Shown here one piece after another: positions 32,979-44,100 of a stretch of 64,000 nucleotides of DNA; positions within the stretch are counted from its first letter, which is position 1, and every line of letters starts with the position of its first letter. The stretch covers positions 67,861,560 through 67,925,559 of the forward strand of contig CM046452.1 of the NCBI GenBank assembly GCA_025506515.1, read 5' to 3'. This DNA comes from Flaveria trinervia (lineage: Eukaryota > Streptophyta > Magnoliopsida > Asterales > Asteraceae). Below the pieces are notes generated by a model, which did not search any database, was not told the origin of the DNA, and saw nothing but the letters and a program-made list of their open reading frames with translations. The translations under genes and the position numbers were made by a program.

Positions 32979-34825
32979 TTATGGTGTTGGTGTATCTACA
33001 TCCTTCACGTAGGCCAGGTAAGCACTACATCCATGCCTCATGCACTTTCCCGCCACTGCCATCGAAATCACTTCCGGAATCGTAGTGACTCGATCTCCAT
33101 AAATTGTCACTGGACTCCAACTAGGAATTGTCAACTGAATCATCTTGCGACATATGATATTCGCCTTGTAGTCCACCAACCAATCCATTCCTAGGACTAC
33201 GTCAAACCCGCCTAAGGTCATCACAAACAGTCTAGCAAGAAACTTATGACCTTCTAGTTCTATATCACAACCTTCTATCAGATTAACAACCCTGGTAGAC
33301 TTACCTATGGCAGTTTCTACATCAAAGGGCTTATCTATACTCCTACTACTAACAAACAATTTAGCATAGAAAGTAGTGGAAATAAAACTTTTACTAGCAC
33401 CAGAATCAAATAACATAGAAGATAGAGTTTGGTTTACTAGAAATGTACCTGACACAACATCAGGGTCCGTCCTAGCCTCCTCCTGGGTCATTGTGAAGGC
33501 TCTGGTGCTCGCCTTATACCCTTTAGTCCCGGCCGTCTTCATCCCTACTCCGGAACTCTCAGCCCTCGGCTTCTTGCATTCCCGGCTCATGTGGCCTTTC
33601 TCGCCACAGTTATAATACCTCCTTACCCTGCAGTTCTTCGCCACATGTCCTGTCCTCCCACTCTAAAAACAGACATGGGATCCCAATCTACATTCCCCAA
33701 CATGCTCCCTTACATAGTTACGATATCTCTTCAACCCCGCACTGGATATGACCACACGCCGGTCATCCACCCGTGCACTCTTGTTGTTTGGAACGGCCCC
33801 ACCACGTCCAACCTCTTTCCACTCTAGTTCTGGTCACCATAACTTTCTTGTTCACCTCAGCCACCACCACCACCGCCCTTTCATCATACAACCTTCCTGC
33901 CAAATCAACCACCGACCTAAACGTACTCAGCCGGGCAACGATTATGTGCTTGCGGATATCCGCTGGCAAGCTCTGAATGTATCTCTTGATCTTCACGACA
34001 AGGGTGTCACCTTATCTGACACCAGTCATGCCATCTCATTGAATTTGGTGGTGTATTGCTCATGTCTCATGGTTCTCGCCTCTAGATGCAGGAACTCCCT
34101 CTCCACCTTGGTAGTTTATTGCTATGTGTCATGGTTCCCGCCTCAAACTGCAGGAACTCCCTCTCCATCTTGTCCAATCTCGGTGAGGACAGAACTCCTC
34201 GATCACCAATTTCTTCAAATCGCTCCACCACATCCTACCAATCGCCCTACTACCCTCGGCCTGGACAATATTGTCCCACCAACACAAGGTTCAGTCCATA
34301 AATGAGTGAGTTGCAAACTTCACCCTCTGATACTCACGACACTCGCTGATATCTAGAACAACTTCCATCTCTCTCACCCACCGGTGAGCAACAGTAGTAG
34401 TCCCATTTCCGTCAAAAGTTAGGGGCTTTCATCTTTGAAATGCCCTACAGTTACAGCCTTGTGCTAACTCATGCACAAGCTCTTCTTCCTCCTCCTCGTC
34501 AGTAGAGACAACTGTCTCGGTCTCCGGTTGCTCTCTCCCGAGGAAATGTTCCTCTCCTTCCTTTCACCTTCTCTCACAACTTTAATCACCTCGGTCACCA
34601 CAAACGGTAGGATTGTCTGCATGACTTGGTGAACCTCCTCTACAACAGCTTCCTTTACTAAGACCCTTAAATTAGAACTTTGTCACCACCCTCCGGATGA
34701 GGAGTCGCGGGCTCTTCCTGAGCCACCTCTTCATTCTTAGGCCTTCCTCTTGTGACCCGTGGTCCAGTACCACGTCCACCATGACCTCCACCTCACTAAG
34801 CCTTTGAAGATCTACCACCGACTAT
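32979..34825 (-). pseudogene. Gag and protease of element E
   Basis: Frame 33644-32979 (221 codons) has a zinc-knuckle end (RRYYNCGEKGHMSREC), protease SSMLFDSGASKSFISTTF and the MDWLVDYKANI connector. Gag core pieces lie at 33763-33996 (ERAVVVVAEVNKK, LAGRLYDE) and upstream to 34825, where the expected start reads ATA. The stretch around 34060-34170 contains a short local duplication (GTGTATTGCT / GTTTATTGCT with CTGCAGGAACTCCCTCTCC-like text twice), specific to this copy. Confidence 0.82.
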
Positions 34826-35177
34826 CCTCAAAACATGCTATAAGACTCAAAAACCAACACAGTTGTTCAAGGTAATAGTTCAATTAATGTCAAGTATAGT
34901 AAGTCCCTAATTATAGTGGCCAGTTGTAATTAGCCACTTACTTTACTCTTCCTACCCTAAGCATTTCCTCTCCTGACTATATCAGTATCTAAATCTACTA
35001 AAGGCACATCAATCACATAACATGCGCATATAATACCGGTTAACATTAAGAAAATACCTAATGACACGTAACTACTCGGACCGGCATCCCTTCTCTTTAT
35101 CCCATTTTCAGTTTAAGTTTAGGTTTCTTTTGAAAATATTTAACCTATTTGACTTAAACTTGATTCTGATACCAACT
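34826..35177 (-). other. Leader and degenerate PBS of element E
   Basis: No gene. 35160-35176 (minus strand GTTGGTATCAGAATCAA) is the PBS with one change. Confidence 0.75.
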
Positions 35178-37135
35178 TGTAAGGCCCCGTTCCCGAGACG
35201 CTCACAGTTGGACAATTATCACACGTAAAACATAAAACATATATCATACATTTAAGTTTACTAAAATAATACAACATTCATAATCGTTACAGAATATTGC
35301 TTGTTTGCATTACAATGCAAAAACATCATAATTTAAACAAATGGATACCATCCCAAGTTGCCAAGTAGTTGCCCCGTGCCATCCTCAACAACATTCACCT
35401 ACCAACTAGAAACACATAAAAGTCAGCATTGCTGAGTGAGTTCTTGTTTCATTAAAAACATAGCATAATTTTCTTTCATTTAAAACCTTTCTTTACGTTC
35501 ATACGCGATCATGCATCATACGTAGACATAGATAATATCATTATTATCTTTCATTATCATTCATTATCTTTTCATTCCATCAATGTACGACATTATCATC
35601 ATTTGTTCTCATTCATTAACTTTCTTACTGTACATTTCATTCATTCATCACTATCTTTCACTATTTTATTCCGAACCAATGTCATAAGCTATACCCCAAA
35701 CGTAGACGCGAAGCGGGTACTGGGCCGAGTCTATATATAGACCCCCATTCATTATGCACGTAGCCTTGCACCAGGACAGGGGCAAGCGACAAAGATCCCA
35801 TACATTTGGCCAGTCACAAAGACTAGACCTCTGTGTATATCCTTAAGGGTTAGCTAAACCATACATAGTTGAGCTAATGACATTTTAGAGTTGTGTACCT
35901 CCTATCAATTGCTTGCAAGTCTTTTCTTTCCATCATTCATTAATGCATACATTCTTTCATTCCTAACGTTCCTCTTTTCATTATCTTCCACTTACGTTAG
36001 ATAATACTTTACGTTTATTGATATAATCATACCATGCAAAGTCACGGAAAATAAACATACATAACAAGGAACATAACATAAACATAACCATACATGGAAT
36101 CATCATACACATCACATACATCATAAATTCATCTTACATTACCCTCAGGAACCTCCCAAGTCAAAGCCTAGCACTTCACTTTTTGCCCAAAATTCAAAAA
36201 AATATTCTAAGTCTTAGGCGCATGGGCACTATGCAGGCGCATGGGAACACTTAGGTGCATGGGAAAAGTTCTAGGTGCATGGGCACTATTGGGGCTCATG
36301 ACCCAACACTTAGTCATTTCATGCATCTAGGCTCATGAGCACTATGCAAGCACATGAGTTCTTACGCGCATGGGCAGTCTAGGCACAAATACTTAGTCAA
36401 ATTCAGCCTATCGTAGGCGCATGGTTACTATTTGGGCGCATGTGACTACACTTAGGAAATTTGATCGTTGGGCGCATGGGCTAATTTCAGGCGCTTGGGC
36501 AACCAACTCATACTATTAATCATCATAATCAGTCCTAATATCATCATTCATCATATTCTAAGGTTATTTCTATCTTTGTAAGCATCAATCATGAACATAA
36601 CACAATCATAACATCAAGAACACCCAAATCATAACCCACACATATTCACACATGCGTATTCATACAGGTACCAAAACCCACTTAAACGAAAACATTTACA
36701 CATTCATTTCCAGCCCTAAAATCAGTGAAAACATGTAATAAGGGGGTTCAAGAACTCACCTTATGCACTTTCGTATAGACTCTTCTAACCCAAACGCAAA
36801 TTTAGTTTAACCGCCTAGAAATCCACCAAAAACACACACACTCGAACACATAATCAACATAAACATACAAACGAGGCATAGGCCGACCAAGAACATTTAA
36901 AAACACCAAATTCTTACCTTCAATTCGAATCCTTCTTCTTCTTCTCTCTAAAACCAAAGCTTTCTTTGCTTTATCACTCTAGAAACCGACGAAAAGAAAT
37001 GTGTAGGGTGTTATGGGCGGCCATAAGACCTTTTGTACAAAATATAACATAATATTTTTTCCTTTTACACATTTAACCTCTACCTAGTTTCTATTTCTTT
37101 TATTCTTTTTCTTTTCAAAAAATCCGAATGTTACA
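35178..37135 (-). repeat. 5' LTR of element E (1958 bp)
   Basis: TGTAAGGCCCCGTTCCCGAG to CGAATGTTACA. It contains a GGCGCATGGGCAC array (36216-36510) and a donor-like site (minus-strand AAGGTGAGTTCTTG near 36752). Younger-looking than the coding region it flanks, but the partner LTR is too short to date it. Confidence 0.88.
36216..36510. repeat. GGCGCATGGGCAC array in LTR of E
   Basis: About a dozen GGCGCATGG or GGTGCATGG cores, the shortest of the arrays in this window. Confidence 0.85.
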
Positions 37136-37876
37136 ATTCCTATTTTAAACAAACAATTGACGTGTAAAAGATAAAGTAAGTATCGAACTCCAATATTGCA
37201 CGCAACCTTTTTTTATCCTTAAAGTAAAAGGCTAGTTACATGGGTTATGATCAAGCTAACATTTAGTTTGACATTAGGGGCTGGATTGGTTTTAGACCTT
37301 CCTTAAAAATGCTAAAGACATTATATTGGAAAGGTTGACTTAACGCAATAACTAACGACAAGGAAAGGAGTTGGTTTTAAACCTTCCTTTAGAATGCTAA
37401 AGATATTATTATTATTGTTGTTGATGTTGTTGTTGTTAATAATTGTTGTTGTTATTATTATTATTATTGTTGTTGTTGTTGTTATTATTATTATTATTAT
37501 TATTATTTTACTATTATTATTATTGTTGTTGTTATTATTATATATTATTATTATTATTATTACTATTACTATTGTTGTTGTATTATTATTATTGTTGTTG
37601 TTGTTATTATTATTGTTGTTATTATTATTATTATTGTTGATATTTTATAATTATTGTTGTTGTTGTTATTATTATTATTATTACTACTACTATTATTATT
37701 ATTATTATATTATTATTATTATTATTATTATTATTGTTATTATTATTGTTATTATTATTGTTATTATTATTATTATTGTTATTACTATTGTTATTATTGT
37801 TATTGTTATTGTTAGTATTATTGTTATTATTATGTTATTATTATTGTTATTATTATTATAATTATTATTTTTATTA

Positions 37877-37914
<38 letters not shown>

Positions 37915-38203
37915 TGAAAGTTTCATTCATGTGTATCACATGGAGTAACACTAAAAAAATAAAAAGACATAAATACACAAACAATTTTCCTTTGATATTT
38001 AGTTACATCAATTGCACACCTTTGGTGTGGGCAAACTGGCCCACTGCTTAACATGGTCACCACTAGTGAGGTGATCATCCATACCAAACCATAATACTTG
38101 AAGTCATGACATTATGCGGTCTTTGAAGTTGGCGCGCGTTCTTTAGTGTTATAGGTTGAACTTTGATATCAACATTTTAGATTAATGACCTATTTTTTAC
38201 AAC
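37136..38203. other. Spacer with TTA/TTG microsatellite
   Basis: No gene supported. A 35-bp direct repeat (GGTTTTAGACCTTCCTT...GCTAAAGA, about 37290 and 37370) leads into the microsatellite. 37918-38203 holds nothing recognisable. Confidence 0.7.
37400..37915. repeat. (TTA)n/(TTG)n microsatellite, about 515 bp
   Basis: Interrupted TTA and TTG triplets with rare TTATA and ACTA breaks. It yields long Leu/Ile or Asn frames on the two strands; none is a gene. Confidence 0.95.
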
Positions 38204-38410
38204 ATGATTGTCACATCCCGGCGGAAGCGTGAGATATTTAGGATGTGACTTGATTGTTCAGAACTCATTGTCGGATACTAATTAATAAACAACACATAAT
38301 CATACATATTTCATAACATAATATTAAGGTTAGGATTACATAAAATCATAATAGGCAAAATTTGAAATTACATAATCCTATTACATCATAAAGTTTTAAC
38401 AGCTACATCT

Positions 38411-38545
38411 TCAGAGACGATGGAAGTGAGCATCCACCGACACACTGAAGTCATACAAGTTCACAGTTAGGTTCACACAAACTTTTCCTACAACTTCACC
38501 CCAGCCATTAAAAACATCAAAGGAGAATGTTAGGTTGTTATTCAT
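38411..38545 (-). CDS. Small conserved reading frame in left LTR of F (44 codons from the inner ATG)
   Basis: From the inner ATG (38545) it reads MNNNLTFSFDVFNGWGEV, continues to KVCVNLTVNLYDFSVSV and stops at 38411. The frame is open further upstream to 38632, but that part lies across a putative acceptor. Solo LTR G has the same frame (49341-49201) with FSFDVYNGYDEV and CVKLTVNMYDL: no indel and about 22 of 36 residues the same although the surrounding LTR is well diverged. The old copy at 27413 keeps the register with F-x3-F-x2-W, LTIDLSDFS and one stop. No known domain. It may be protein or a conserved RNA/DNA segment. Confidence 0.35.
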   Translation of the reverse strand: MNNNLTFSFDVFNGWGEVVGKVCVNLTVNLYDFSVSVDAHFHRL

Positions 38546-38554
38546 GATGAATTC

Positions 38555-38896
38555 CTGAAAAAGCATACCAAAAATAGTCAACACAAAGTTGGTGAGCTTC
38601 ACAGGTTTATTAAACAGATAATATTGATGCATTATTTAAACAACCAAACCTTACATAGTAATCAGATTTATCTATATCTGTCATATCATATTCTCATAAA
38701 TCAGATAACATAGCATTATAACACTCATTCTGTTAATGCAGGAGATATCTCCTAAGTAGCGCTACCAATGTTATCTAACGGTTCCACATCCGAACTAATG
38801 GTTGTAACATAAATTTCAGTAATAATACATCAATTCATAAATTAGTATGCTTTTTCCCCAAAATTTGATAAAAACAAAATGGGCCATGAAACTCAC
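38555..38896 (-). other. Putative intron in LTR of F
   Basis: Minus-strand donor GAGTAAAG|GTGAGTTTC (GTGAGT 38891-38896) and acceptor GTATGCTTTTTCAG|GAATTC (CAG 38555-38557), 342 nt. G has the donor (49720-49725) but its acceptor AG is CAC at 49351-49353. The remnant at 27029-27403 has both, 375 nt. A block around AAGTAGCGCTACC (38754-38766) inside it is conserved in all three. Confidence 0.4.
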
Positions 38897-40591
38897 CTTT
38901 ACTCCAAGTAATAACCTATAAACAAAAGAATTTTATAGTTTAGAAAACTTAACTATTTTCTTCAAAATTTTCAGTACCTCAATAGATTTGGAATTTTTAT
39001 AACAAATAGGTTTATTATCTGGAATATCACGTTAATTTCTTATTTCCAAGATATTTACAGATTATTTTCTATAATTGTTATAAAGTCATCATAAATTGCC
39101 AAAAATAGTTTCCGTAGTCCAAAAATTCCCAAAATTTTACAGAGAATTTATCATAATAATTAGAACTTCTTATAAATTTATCAAAGTCTAACACATAACA
39201 TATTAGTTTCTGTAATTTTTGCAATAATCTCATTTCTTCACAAAAATAGCTATATAGCTCCAAAAATTATTAAATTTATACATTCTGCAGTTTTGGATTT
39301 ATCAATTTATCCATGATTTTCTCAGATTTTATTATGCTATTTAAGTATTTATTTTGATTTTTTTCTACTGCAGAACATGTAAAAATTTATATCTCAATTA
39401 TAACACAGGAATAAATTCTGAAATAATTCCAGGGACCTTAGTACTCCAAAAGGATCATTTTGTGAATTTATTAGAATTTTATAGAATTTATTTATATTAA
39501 TTGCTTTATTTCAAGGTTATGTTTTAAAAATTTGGAACAATGTTTGTTCCCACAATCTTTATATGTCTTTATGATGTAAAAATTCCTTGTAATATGTTCA
39601 CTATAATGCTTTTGATTATATGTGTTGGTTAAACACATATGTCATACATATATATGTTGACATACAAGCTTACCTTTGGTTGTTTACTTGCTTACGAACC
39701 GAGAGATATGCTTGTTAACTAAGTACACGATGGTGGTGGTGATAGCTATAGGTGATGGTCTGTGATATTGGTGTTTTGGGGTGAGGTGGTGGTAATCGAG
39801 AGTGAAGTTGATGGTATAGTGTGCGAGTGGAGGGTGACCGAATTGGTTGTGTTTGTTTAAAAGATGATGATATGGGAGCCTTTGATCGATGATGTATATA
39901 TATAGGGAAGTCCTTCATGATTACTCCTAACCATAGGTGATGAGGGTTCATTATAGCTTGGGGTTGGTTAGTCATGGCTAGGTGGCGGCTTTTGTGTGTG
40001 TGTCTAGAAGAGCCGAGGAGGTGACAATGCAAGGAAGAAGGTAGGTGGCATCTCTATAAGGTTCATGACTCATCAAGTCATGATTGCATGATTTAGTGTA
40101 CTAATCGGGTGCTTAATGAACCGGTTATGTGAACTTAATTGATGCTTGGTTGAAGTTTTAGGTGTGAAAGATTTGGTTTAGTTGGTTTTGATGTTAAGTT
40201 CTCTTGATGTTAACTTGTACTTATGGTGTTTGATTAGGTTGTGTTTTGATGTTGTTTATGGATGTATCTTAATCATATATGGTTTCATATCAAAGATTTG
40301 TTGCTTATGAATACATGCACACGTAAATTATATATGCATGCAATCATATATACGTGCATCGCATAGTATATACATATAAACACATAATACACACATGTAT
40401 TTTAACAAGGGATGACATATGCATGAGTAAAACATAGATAATATACATGTGTATAATGTTTCTTAATAAAGATGGTTCATGCACACGTAAAAGGTATGTA
40501 TGCGACCATGCGTACGTATACTTGTATATATATGCAAGTGAATAATATACTTATGTAAACAAAATGAAAGCATGCATATGTTTATGCAAAA

Positions 40592-40626
<35 letters not shown>

Positions 40627-40691
40627 CCTAGGTGTGGCTTAAGTTATATGAATGATCCTTGTATAATATTTCTTAATCTAGGGTTGTCACA

Positions 40692-40708
40692 TTCTCCCCC
40701 CTAAAGAT
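40692..40708 (-). promoter_or_regulatory. Polypurine tract of element F
   Basis: Minus-strand ATCTTTAGGGGGGAGAA next to the 3' LTR border. Confidence 0.85.
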
Positions 40709-40724
40709 AATTTCGTCCCGAAAT

Positions 40725-41150
40725 TTATTTGGTTAGCAATGAACTTATCTGACCATTGACTTGGAATAGATGGGGGTATCTTCTTTTGATTTCATCTTCT
40801 CTTTCCCACGTATACTCAGGTCCTCTCTAGCATTCCACTTAACCTTTACTATAGTAATTTTGCCTCTTCTTAGCTTTTTAACTTTCTTGTCTAATATAGC
40901 TATTGGTTCTTCTGTGAAATGAAGCTTCTCGTCTATCTTTATTTCCTGAGCTGGAACTTTTAATGTTTCATCTGTTAAACATTTCTTTAGATTGGATACA
41001 TGGAACGTGTTGTGTATTTCACTTAATTCTTGAGGTAAATCTAATTTGTATGCAACGGGACCAATTTTGTCAATAACTTCAAATGGTCCAACATATCTTG
41101 GGTTCAACTTATTTCTCTTTTCAAATCGAAAGATTCCTTTGGTAGGTGAT
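40725..41150 (-). pseudogene. Integrase C-terminus and chromodomain of element F (two frameshifts)
   Basis: A one-base loss near 41166 ends the main frame at QMETKSI; the next frame resumes [40 protein letters not shown] and [16 protein letters not shown] to [15 protein letters not shown] second one-base loss near 40823 (AGAGAGGACC) precedes [20 protein letters not shown], the chromodomain core, which stops at 40725. Apart from these two bases the tail is complete. Both losses are one-base, one in a G run, and may be assembly errors. Confidence 0.85.
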
Positions 41151-41154
41151 ATTT

Positions 41155-44100
41155 TTAGATAGACTTTGTCTCCATTTGAAATTCTAATGGCCTTCTTCTT
41201 TTATCAGCATAGCTTTTCTGTCGATCCCGTGCTGTCTTTAGTCTATTTTTGATTTCCTTGATTTTGTCAGATGTTTCTTGAATTATATCAGGACCTATAA
41301 GTTGCCTATCTCCTACTTCATTCCAGCATAAGGGTGATCTGCATTTTCTTCCATACAAGGCTTCAAACGGGGCTGTTTTAATGCTGGAATGATAACTATT
41401 ATTATAGGAAAATTCTATCAAAGGTAGATGTATATCCCAGCTGCCTCCAAAGTCTAATGCACAAGCACGTAACATATCTTCCAGTGTTTGTATTGTCCTT
41501 TCACTTTGTCCATCTGTTTGTGGGTGGAAGGCGGTGCTAAGATTTATTCGGGTTCCTAAAGCTTTTTGTAGGGTTTGCCAAAATCTTGATATGAATCTAC
41601 TGTCTCTATCAGATATAATGGAGATTGGTATTCCATGTCTGGATACGATTTCTCGTATGTAGATTCTTGCCAATTTTTCTACTTTGTAATCTTCTCTAAT
41701 TGGCAGAAAGTGTGCTGATTTGGTTAACCTATCTACTATAACCCAAATAGTGTCATAACCACTTGAAGTTCTTGGTAACTTGGTTACAAAATCCATAGTA
41801 ATTTGATCCCATTTCCATTCTGGAATTTCAGGTTGTTGTAGATATCCTGAAGGCTTTTGATGTTCTGCTTTGATTCTTGAACACGTGTTACATTTTTCTA
41901 CAAACTCCCCAACTGATCTTTTCATACCAGGCCACCAATAATGATTTTTCAAATCTTTATACATTTTGTTATTCCCTGGATGTACTGAGTATTTTGACTT
42001 ATGTGCTTCTTCCAATATAACCTTTCTAAGTATGGTATCATTAGGTATCCAGATTCTTTCTTTAAATTTTAAGATCCCATGTGTATCTGCCTGTAAATTC
42101 TTTTCTTGTCCTTTTATTTCTACCTTACTTTTCTGTTGGGCTTCCCATATTTGTCTTAGTAGATCTGATTGTAGTTCCATTCTCATGGCTCGTACCCGTA
42201 ACGGTTTAGCCCTATCTTTTCTACTTAAAGCATCTGCAACTACATTTGCCTTACCGGGGTGATATTTGATTTCACACTCATAATCACTTAGTAATTCTAT
42301 CCATCTTCTTTGTCTCATGTTTAGCATTTTCTGCTCAAATATATGCTGTAAACTTTTGTGATCTGTGTATATTGTACATTTTGTCCCATATAGATAATGC
42401 CTCCAAATTTTAAGTGCAAAGATCACTGCTCCCAATTCTAAGTCATGAGTAGTGTAGTTTTTCTCACTTCCCCTAAGTTGTCTAGAGGCATATGCCATGA
42501 CTTTACTTCGTTGCATTAATACACATCCAAATCCTTGACGAGACGCATCACAATATACTACAAAATCATCAGTCCCTTCTGGTAATGACAAAATAGGTGC
42601 ACTACACAGCTTACTTTTCAAAAGTTCAAATGCATTCTTTTGTTTTTCTCCCCAAACATATGACTTGTCCTTTTGAGTTAATTCAGGGGGTTGAGCTATC
42701 CTTGAAAAATTTTCTATAAACCTTCTGTAATATCCTGCTAATCCTAGAAATTGACGTACTTCTATTGGTGTCTTGGGATCTTCCCAATTCTTAACAGCTT
42801 CTATTTTTGCTGGATCTACCTGTATCCCTTCTTGATTGACTATGTGTCCAAGGAATTGTACTTCTCTTTTCCAAAACTCACACTTTGAGAATTTTGCATA
42901 TAATTTTTCTTTTCTTAACAACTCCAAGGTCAATCTTAGGTGTTGCTCATGATCTCCCCTATTCTTAGAATAGATTAAAATGTCGTCTATAAAGACTATG
43001 ACAAACTTATCTAAATAGGGTTTACAGATCCTATTCATTAGATCCATAAATATGGCGGGAGCATTGGTTAATCCAAATGGCATTACTAGAAATTCATAAT
43101 GTCCATACCTTGTTCTGAATGCTGTCTTTGGTATATCTTCATCCTGTATTCTTAGCTGATGATATCCTGATCTCAAGTCTATTTTTGAAAAGTAACTAGA
43201 TCCTTGTAGTTGATCAAATAGATCGTCTATTCTAGGTAAAGGATACCTATTCTTTATAGTTACTTTATTAAGTTCCCTATAGTCTATGCACATCCTAAAT
43301 GTTCCATCCTTTTTCTTGACAAATAAAACTGGTGCTCCCCAGGGTGACACACTAGGTCGTATAAATCCTTTATCCAAAAGTTCCTGAAGTTGGCTCATTA
43401 ATTCCTTCATTTCAGTAGGTGCTAAACGGTAGGGTGCCTTAGCAATAGGGGTTGTTCCTGGCATCAATTCAATTTTGAATTCTACTTGACGTGGGGGTGG
43501 TAATCCAGGTAATTCATCAGGGAATACATCTGAGTATTCATTGACAACTGGAACATCTTTCAGTTTTGCTTTGTCCATCTTAGTATCAACAATGTGAGTC
43601 AGATAAGCCAAACAGTTATTCCTTAGATATTTTTGTGCATTCTTGCAAGAAATTATCTTTATGGTACCTCTAGGTTTTTCACCATATATACACAATATTC
43701 TATTCTCTTTAACCAAAGGAATTTTGATCATTTTCTTACCACATATTATCTCAGCTTGATTTTTACTTAACCAATCCATTCCTACAACAATGTCAAATCC
43801 TCCTAAATCAATAGGAATCAAATTTATGTTGAAATAGTTTTCATCTAGATTCATTGTACAATTTGGAATGATTTCACAAGCTTCGATTATCTTACCATCT
43901 GCTAACTCTATCATATATTTTTGATCTAACTTTTCTGTGGTCAAATTAAGTAGTTGCCTAAATGTATTTGAAACAAAACTACGGGTTGCTCCAGTATCAA
44001 ATAACACAGTAGCATACTGGTTGTTTACAGGGAACGTACCCGTGACAACTTCTGGTTCATGTCGCGCTTCTTCTGCCTGCATTATGAATGCTCTACCCCG

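Larger units (their letters stand above)
29821..37135 (-). mobile_element. Element E: decayed Tekay-type element with truncated left LTR
   Basis: Order on the minus strand: 5' LTR (35178-37135), PBS-like site (35160-35176), gag, protease, RT, RNase H, integrase, chromodomain, PPT, remnant of the 3' LTR (29821-30127). Only the last 307 bp (plus-strand right end) of the left LTR remains; a microsatellite takes its place. Every coding domain has several stops and frameshifts, and the gag start codon is ATA, so this is the oldest Tekay copy here. No target duplication can be checked. Confidence 0.88.
38209..40691 (-). repeat. 3' LTR of element F
   Basis: TGTCACATCCCGGCGG to AGGGTTGTCACA. It has a terminal 9-bp inverted repeat (GTCACATCC 38210-38218, GGATGTGAC 38241-38249), a small conserved frame (38411-38545), a putative intron (38555-38896) and a donor-like AAAGGTAAGC on the minus strand near 39670. 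A (TA)n tract lies at 40592-40622. Confidence 0.95.

Noticed and set aside
37394..38051. Poly-Leu/Ile ORFs that look like membrane proteins, and poly-Asn ORF on the other strand
   Set aside because: Translation of a TTA/TTG microsatellite in several frames.
39715..40032. 105-codon ORF in the LTR of F
   Set aside because: Not maintained in the other LTR because of indels, and not seen in G.
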